Assembly: GCF_029867415.1 (NCBI RefSeq)
Contig: NC_081182.1
Coordinates: 8,934,646 to 8,998,645 of the forward strand
Direction: 5' to 3'
DNA length: 64,000 nt
Origin: Vicia villosa
Taxonomy: Eukaryota > Streptophyta > Magnoliopsida > Fabales > Fabaceae
Numbering within the stretch: the stretch's first letter is position 1; each line of letters begins with the position of its first letter. The notes beneath the pieces were generated by a model that was not told the DNA's origin, did no database searches, and saw only the letters and a list, made by a program, of their open reading frames with translations. A program made the translations under genes and the position numbers. This document shows positions 57,660-64,000 of this stretch, piece after piece.

Positions 57660-59489
57660 TGATTTTTTATTTTTTTTAAATGAAAAATAAAATTTAAGTA
57701 AGGTTATGATTGCGATGCCGCAAGTGCATGCCTATGCAAAGTAATATAAGATATCGAACCACAGCGAGATGTGTATAAGTATTGGATTTTATCCTAATGG
57801 TGTTCAGCTAAAGCGATCAGAATTTTGGTTGGTTTAGTGCAAATTGAAATAAGATTAACATAAAATAAAAACAAGACATGGAGTTTTCATCATCTATCTA
57901 GACTCACCACATTGATTATCCTAATTTGAAAATGAGAATATTTAAGAAATTTATAGAAAAGTAGAAAAATATGTACGACACCCACTTTTGTTCCGTGCAT
58001 ATTTAGACTTGTTTCTACCACGACTAAGCGGTTTTCCCAATCAAGAGTGATTCACCTTATCATGGCAAGTGTCACGCTACTCTATTGTTTAACAATCCAC
58101 AGTCTGATATCGATTCATATATATATATCCTTTTCAAACTACGATCGTATCATGTTCAGATAGATCAACTTAGGGATCATTGTGACATAAAATCTCATAA
58201 CCCCTTGTCCTTAGAAAACTACTCACTCATGGTGAGATTAAAAAGTAAACAAGGTTAGGAGGTGCTTTTTGACAAACATGTTGGAGACATTTCGACCTGA
58301 GTGTGTCAACAAGGATGGCATCGAAGTCCATGTGTTCACAATAGCACTTGGGACTTAGTAGTTTTAGAACAACACACAAATAGTTCGACAAGGACAGTTG
58401 AGATCTTCAGCAAAGACAAGTAATTGTTTTTGTTCTTATCTGTATTGGGAGATACACGCTGAAATGACGTGTCAGTTCCTTATGAGTAAAACGTTACAAG
58501 CAGGTAGGTTTGAATTTTGTATAAATAATAGTTCGAATGTTAGAATTCAGTGTGTTGAATTTACTACAAAAATTCATTATACTCTAAGTACCCAAGCGAA
58601 GCGAGAAACAAGTCATTTGAGTGCAATGTCTGTATTCAAACACCAATTTAATTCAATGCAAAGTCTTTTATTTAAAATTAATTTTTCTACATTTCAAGTT
58701 CATTTCAGTTTAATCTATTTTTAACTGTCAAGATTTTAACCACTGTCGAAATCCTTTACGTTTCCAGCACCTTTACTCTTTACTTATCTTACTTTAGTTT
58801 CAAGATTTCACTTTTGTTGAAGTCCTTTACCTTTTAACGCAAACTTGTACAAACGTAGAAGAACTTATACCCTATGTCCTAGGACTCACTAGTCGATCAT
58901 GCAAGTAACTTTTTTAAAAAGAAACTAGCGGTTGTTTACCAAATTTTACAGTAAACATGATGTCACATATCTCTTGAGAGAGCGAGTTGGAGGGAGGTAG
59001 AGGCGATCACTTGCACAAAATAAAAGTAAGGCAGTTGACCATCCAACGCACCCTACCTAGCCACATGAGCGGACCCGCTCCAAGTCAACCAAAGAAATGA
59101 AAAATCTAAAGTATGAACATGAACTCATTTCGATGTCAAGCTAATAATCCTTGTTATTCCATGATTAAGCGTCAAGCTTTCTCCGTAAAAAATATATTTT
59201 ACGACGCATTTTCCCAATTATTCAAACCACATAATATCATATTAAGACTAAGCCTAAAGACATCTATTTTCCATAACTTAGACCCTGCAACTATTTGAAC
59301 ATCTCTAAAATCAATTTAAGCAAAAATTTAGGCTGCCTCACCCACTTAAAAAGGGTATGGTTTCACTAACTTTACAGAACCTTAACTTTGGTGACTTTAG
59401 TCACTTTTTAGAACCAATAAATAATTAATACATATTATTCTAATATTTGAAAAAAAAATTAGATAACGGTTATGAAAGTCACCCACAGT
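57660..59489. other. Decayed LTR-like sequences
   Basis: 57700-57800 (minus) has phrases like the end of a gypsy LTR ('gatatcgaaccacag'). 58400-58900 has a TATA-like TATAAATAA near 58518 and a composition like a copia LTR. No boundaries, PBS or paired copies were found, and no gene is supported. Confidence 0.3.
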
Positions 59490-59969
59490 TGTTGTGAAAA
59501 AAAGATACCGTAAACAAAGTATAAGCAATTTCTTCTTGACGGCAAGAAACTCACAATGGTTAGAAAAGATGGTAAAATAAGAAAAACACGATAATTTGTT
59601 ATAATTGTTATTCTTTCCTTTCTCTTTAAAACAAGATTACAAGTTACAAGAATAACAAATAACCCTCTCACCCTAAATTAGGATTTACAGTATGCAATGA
59701 TGAGAGACTAATATGCTATTTATAATAAAACCTAACATACTAAACTAATGAGCTTTTTTCACAAATACTTGTTACAAGTCAACTTAGGGTACAAGCTAAC
59801 TTAAACAATTGGATATAACAAATAGGCCCAATTCGAAATACTAAAAACCTAACATTTCAACATCCACATACTAGAATCTACTTTGACTAAACTAGATAGG
59901 TCTTCGACACAATCTCTTTCGAATCACAAACTACTCTTCGACACATTAGAATTCGATCCAATTCTCACA
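59490..59969 (-). mobile_element. Solo LTR of a copia family related to element C
   Basis: On the minus strand it starts TGTGAGAATTGGATCGAA and ends TTTTTTTCACAACA. It aligns along its length with the LTR of element C, including the promoter phrase TTATTATAAATAGCATA and 'cctaatttagggtgagag'. Flanks are ACAGT (left) and ATAGT (right), a 5-bp TSD with one change. No internal element sequence adjoins it, so it is a solo LTR formed by recombination. Many TCGA sites are mutated. Confidence 0.82.
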
Positions 59970-60587
59970 ATAGTAAAGTTACTGAAGCTCCCTCAAATAA
60001 AAACTCTACCAAATAGTTGAAACTAACTCACACAAATCAAAGAGATGATTGACCTTTTATACATCTCTTAATTTGTATAGAGAGACGGCAACACTACATG
60101 TGCATTGTAGTGCATTTGACAGATATCATAACACTAACGCTTGATTGTGCTCCATATTTGTGCAATCCAATTCTACATGTTTGGTTTGGTAGGACAATTA
60201 ATGCTTGCCACGGTTCCTTTGCATTTGCCTTCTTCTAAATATATATGCTGAGTGCCATAATGCAAACAATTGAGTAAATAAGAGTTTCTATAAAGTTTGA
60301 GCTAGAATGATTACTTGGATTGAGTGCAACATATAACCCGAAACAATACTAATCACAAAAACTATGTAACATTCAAACAAAAAACTAGATAAAAAGCCAA
60401 TAAACAAAACCTACTAATTATGAACCAACTACATATATCCTGCCCGATACAAAAGCAAAATGGCAACCACTAACTTCTATTGAATTTTTCATTACACACA
60501 TTCCATGACAAATAAATCACATGACTAGACAAACCACTACTCATGAATATAACTTTGGATGGAACAATTTAGGCAAAAATTCTCACT

Positions 60588-60590
<3 letters not shown>

Positions 60591-60645
<55 letters not shown>
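60591..60645. repeat. (TA)n microsatellite
   Basis: A TA run of about 55 bases abutting the fold-back element to the right. Confidence 0.97.
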
Positions 60646-60650
<5 letters not shown>

Positions 60651-60892
60651 ATCATATGAGAATGTCTTCTTTATATGAGAATTTAAGAATAAACCTGAAC
60701 CATTAAATTTTAAAATAAATGGTGGAGATTATATGTGAATGTTTTTTTATCTCTACTCCATTATTAAAATAAAATATGTAGGAGATAGAAAAAAAGATTC
60801 ACACATAATCTCAATCATTTATTTTAAAATCTAATGGTTCAGATTCATTATCACATGCTCATATAAAAAATGCATTCTCATATAATATACCC
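60646..60892. mobile_element. Fold-back miniature element (MITE-like)
   Basis: The left arm (about 60650-60759) and right arm (about 60779-60890) are imperfect inverted copies: TATGAGAATG, 'ctgaaccatta', 'attttaaaataaatg' and 'gagattat.tgtgaat' recur in reverse. The loop is about 20 bp. It has no coding capacity. The superfamily is not determined, because the flanks are a TA run on one side. Confidence 0.7.
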
Positions 60893-61539
60893 TTCAAGGG
60901 ATATTCTTACTCCAAAAATAAGTTATCAAGACTTACTCCACATCTTGACCATTAATTCTTCTTAATCTAATGGTTATATAACGAATAACATTTTTTCTAT
61001 TTTAATTCTTTAACATTTGAAACGTTTACCGTATTTCACTTTTTATTTTTCAGCCGAAAATGTTGATGTGTCTCTAACTATAATACTTCATATTTTTATT
61101 TGAATGAATTGAGAGATTTGCTATATATCGTTATCTTTTCTAATTTAGGAGAATAATTTTTGTAATTGCATGCAAAAGATACTATGTTGATAAATAAACG
61201 AAAGTAATATTGTGACCTACAATCTTTTAAAACAAATATGTTGACCTCGCCTTTTTGGACATAACAAGTAACTTTCTTGATGCTACAGTATCACCATTCT
61301 TTTCTCTTAAAATACATTGGTATGTCGGTGGGGGCAGACTTCTGATTAGAGGGCACTTAGGAACCTTTAATTTCTCTGATTTTTCAATCATAAATATGTC
61401 AGTTTGGGAGATAGAATGATTCTCCTCAATTCGGTGTTGAATACAATTCTCATTTTCTTCTTGTCTTTTTTGAAGATGTTTGTTAAGGTTTGGAATATGA
61501 TTGTTAAATTTTGTAGAAGGTTCCTCTGGGTTGGAGTGA

Positions 61540-62960
61540 ATCGTAATGTTAAGACTCTTTAGGTCTAATGGTTTGATGTCTACAAATCTAAACAAAAAGG
61601 TAGCCTTAGCATTCGTGATATTTGCCTAGCTAATCTAGCTTTATTAGGTAAGTGGTGGCAAAGATTGCTCTCAGACACTTCTAGCCATTAGAAAGATATT
61701 CTTTCGACTAGATATAGGGATCAAGTTGTTTCTTCTTCCTTAAAGGGTAGATCATATAGGCCATGGTCTTCTTCCTCTTGGTGGAAAAGATGTCTCTCTT
61801 ATGCTTTAAAATTGATGACCCCTTTGATTGATTGTGGATTGTCTGAGGCTGAAGGTGGAGAATTATATGCTTACATCTTTCTCAGATGACATGTGGGTGG
61901 GGTCAGTCCCTCTTAGAGCTACATTTTAAGGGCTTTATCCTCTTCTAGACAAAAAAAAAGTGGGTAATGTGTGTGAGGTTAGTATATAGGAGAATGAAAA
62001 TGTGGTTTGAAATTTGCAATGGAGGAGAACCATGTTTCTCTATGAACAATAGTAGGTTGATGACTTCCTTCTGACTATCTAGAATAACATCTTTTTAGAG
62101 AGGGATCATTGGTATTGGTCTTTGGGTAGGATGTTGTCTAATATACTTAATTGGCCTATAAAATACTTTTTAGGCGAGCTTTGTCGCCATTACCTCCATC
62201 AATAGTTTGAAATATATTTTGACTTTTATTTGGGCATATGTGCTTCCTCTAAAGTGGTGGTTTTCTCCTAAGAACTCCTTCAAGAGAAGATCATAACGAG
62301 AGAGAATTTGTTTAGGCGTCAAATCATTCTTGACCAATATGATGTTTCCTATGGTTGTGGTATTGGCCAATACAGTTTGTTTCTCCTTTCTTTGTTACAT
62401 GTGATGTGGTGGAAAATTTGTTGTATAAGATTTTTCTATGGATTGAGAGAGCGAATGTGTTGCCGAAAAATATTTTCTTTCTCTTTGAGTCTGTTACTTC
62501 CTTACGGAGTTTGGTGGAGTTATATGTTACTATGATTAGGTATTTGGCAGTGTAGACAATTTGGAAATCTCTATATAACTCCAATTTTCAAATACGCCAA
62601 TAAATGAAGAGGATATGAAAGATAAAAGCATTTCGCTTTCTTAGAAATGATATTCGGTAGATCGTTGATGTACTCATGTATTTTTTTATCTAGTTTGGGA
62701 ACCTTATTTTTTTTGTTTGAGTCAATAGTAATTCGAGAGTTTTTGACATGATTTCTCGAGGTTCTGATCTTTTTCTGAGGTTTTTTAAAGTTGTTTTTAT
62801 TTTGATGGTGGTTTTCATTAGTAAGATCTAGCATAAGATACACCATTGTTGATTTTTGGAGTTTTTTAACTCTTGTATTTCTTTCTCTTATTGTTGAGCT
62901 TTTAGGCACTCCTTGTGTCTTTTGTTATTTATTTTTCTAATATTTGCTACTTACTTCAGA
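61540..62960 (+). pseudogene. Decayed L1-type LINE relic (RT C-terminal and zf-RVT region)
   Basis: The plus strand in shifting frames reads SIRDICLANLALLGKWWQRLLSD near 61610, KDILSTRYRD near 61695, DMWVGSVPLRA near 61890, and a final TIWKSLYN near 62555. These match the order of plant LINE landmarks after the RT domain. A 3' tail 'aggcactccttgtgtctttt' near 62904 resembles LINE 3' ends. Many stops are present. It lies in the opposite orientation to the LINE at 36412-37370 and is much more decayed. Confidence 0.6.
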
Positions 62961-63189
62961 TATATATTATAGATTTATTTTATAAACGAAGTTAAGAATA
63001 TATTTAAGGATCATTATTTAAGACATTATGAAATGACTTATTTTAATTGGATGACAGTGTATATCTAATCTTTAAAATTAATATTAAAAAGTTTATTAAT
63101 GTTTTCCATTAATTTGAGTGACTTTTAAAATTAGTCTAAACTCTAAATGAATCTTTAAGATTTTTAAGTAAAAATAAATTTATTATATT

Positions 63190-63560
63190 AAAAGATATAA
63201 GGGTTAATGAATTTTTTGGTCCTCTAAATATTTCAGATTTCGTTTTTAGTCCCTCTAAATATTTCCTTCAAAGAATGGTCTCTCTAAAATTTTGCATCCA
63301 CACTTTTGATCCCTCCTTCTAACGTCCGTTAACAAAGCTGACGTGGCACTGTCATGTGGCAATGTCGGCATGACAAAGATGCTGACATGGATGCCACATG
63401 GCATTTTGTCCTCATTTTATATTTTTTTTATATAAATTTTATTTATAGCGACATATATTCTGTCACAAAATTCGTCGCTAACATGAACATCATATAAAAA
63501 CTCAGAATCTGTAGCAAATCCGTAGCTAATTTGTAGCTAATCCATAGTTAATTCCTAGCT
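63190..63560. other. Old transposon-like repeats, class unclear
   Basis: 63192-63260 has 'gggttaatgaattttttggtc' and 'tttttagtccctctaaatat', a phrase common in Mutator-like miniature repeats of legumes as I recall. 63447-63482 has an inverted 'tagcgaca...tgtcacaaaattcgtcgcta' motif like CACTA subterminal repeats. No element boundaries were defined. Confidence 0.3.
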
Positions 63561-63736
63561 AATCCAAAGACATCATTCTTATGACCTAAAATTCATTTTT
63601 TTTTCATGATTTTTTGCAAGAAAGATTATCACATTATAAGGATATCTCTCACAAAATTTTGATTTTTTTTAATTGAGATGAATTAAATATGAATTTTATT
63701 ACGAGTCGATTTTCTTTAAAACGGAAACAAGGAAAT

Positions 63737-63999
63737 GTTAGCATATGATTGGTTTTTAAGCTAATATTTAGCAAGGAATTAGATGATAACACATAAAAAT
63801 TATCTGCAAAGTCTCATGGCATTTAGAATAAGTCTCGATTTATTTTGATTTTCCGATCAAAACACATATATGTGTTTTTATCAAAAATTAAAATAAATCG
63901 AGACTTATTCGGAATGCAATGAAAATATGCAGATATTTTATATATGTTTTGATATAACTCCCTGCAAAACAATAGCTTAAAAATCAATCATATGATAAC
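63737..63999. repeat. Large fold-back inverted repeat reaching the window edge
   Basis: GTTAGCATATGATTGG at the left is matched in reverse by the end of the window (GTTATCATATGATTGATTTT on the minus strand). The centre is near 63866 around ACACATATATGTGT, flanked by 'aataaatcgagacttatt' copies. Arms are about 130 bp each. It is probably a MITE; its outer right limit may lie beyond the window. Confidence 0.65.
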
Positions 64000-64000
64000 G

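Noticed and set aside
61227..61595. Minus-strand frame of 122 codons
   Set aside because: No recognisable domain, and it overlaps the start of a plus-strand LINE relic; probably chance.

Overview
The window looks like a large, repeat-rich plant genome. An Ogre-type LTR retrotransposon, two Athila-type elements and other transposons sit nested around one clear host gene. The Ogre ends, element mix and the WAT1 sequence suggest a legume, perhaps tribe Fabeae (Pisum/Vicia/Lathyrus group); the species is inference.

Layout. 1-14973: a minus-strand, non-autonomous Ogre-like element whose left LTR runs off the window. Two Helitrons (223-1666 and 2932-6593) sit in that left LTR, and the intact right LTR (11546-14973) preserves both empty sites. 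14974-18770: decayed retrotransposon sequence, a split Ty1/copia relic and a small TRIM-like element. 18771-21017 (minus): an intact six-exon WAT1 gene (vacuolar auxin transport facilitator, 389 aa), the only host gene I can support. 21961-23550: an internally deleted CACTA transposon. 24778-36411: Athila element A (plus), inserted into an L1-type LINE with TSD CCAAC. 38547-55069: Ty1/copia element C (plus, TSD ATATA), itself split by Athila element B (minus, 40241-51748, TSD TGTAT). 55075-64000: older relics, namely an inverted repeat of copia gag, a solo LTR related to element C, two fold-back elements and a LINE relic.

Elements A and B each keep a full-length gag-pol frame and a second ORF of unknown function. 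Hand-counted LTR differences are about 6 per 1.2 kb in each, so both are recent insertions. Element C has LTRs with no difference that I can see, although it must be older than B.

The most interesting pattern is in the two Athila elements. Both carry GC-rich islands built from a 9-base odd palindrome, CGCG-N-CGCG, with T (or A) at the centre in A and G in B. The islands lie at equivalent places in both: in the LTR just upstream of a TATA-like box, upstream of ORF2 just before another TATA-like box, and inside a predicted leader intron. In both, this intron has an AAG|GTATGT donor and ends at or within two bases of the ORF2 start codon. I infer that ORF2 may be its own spliced transcription unit driven by a promoter module that resembles the LTR promoter. 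No computation or database search was run; comparisons were made by eye.
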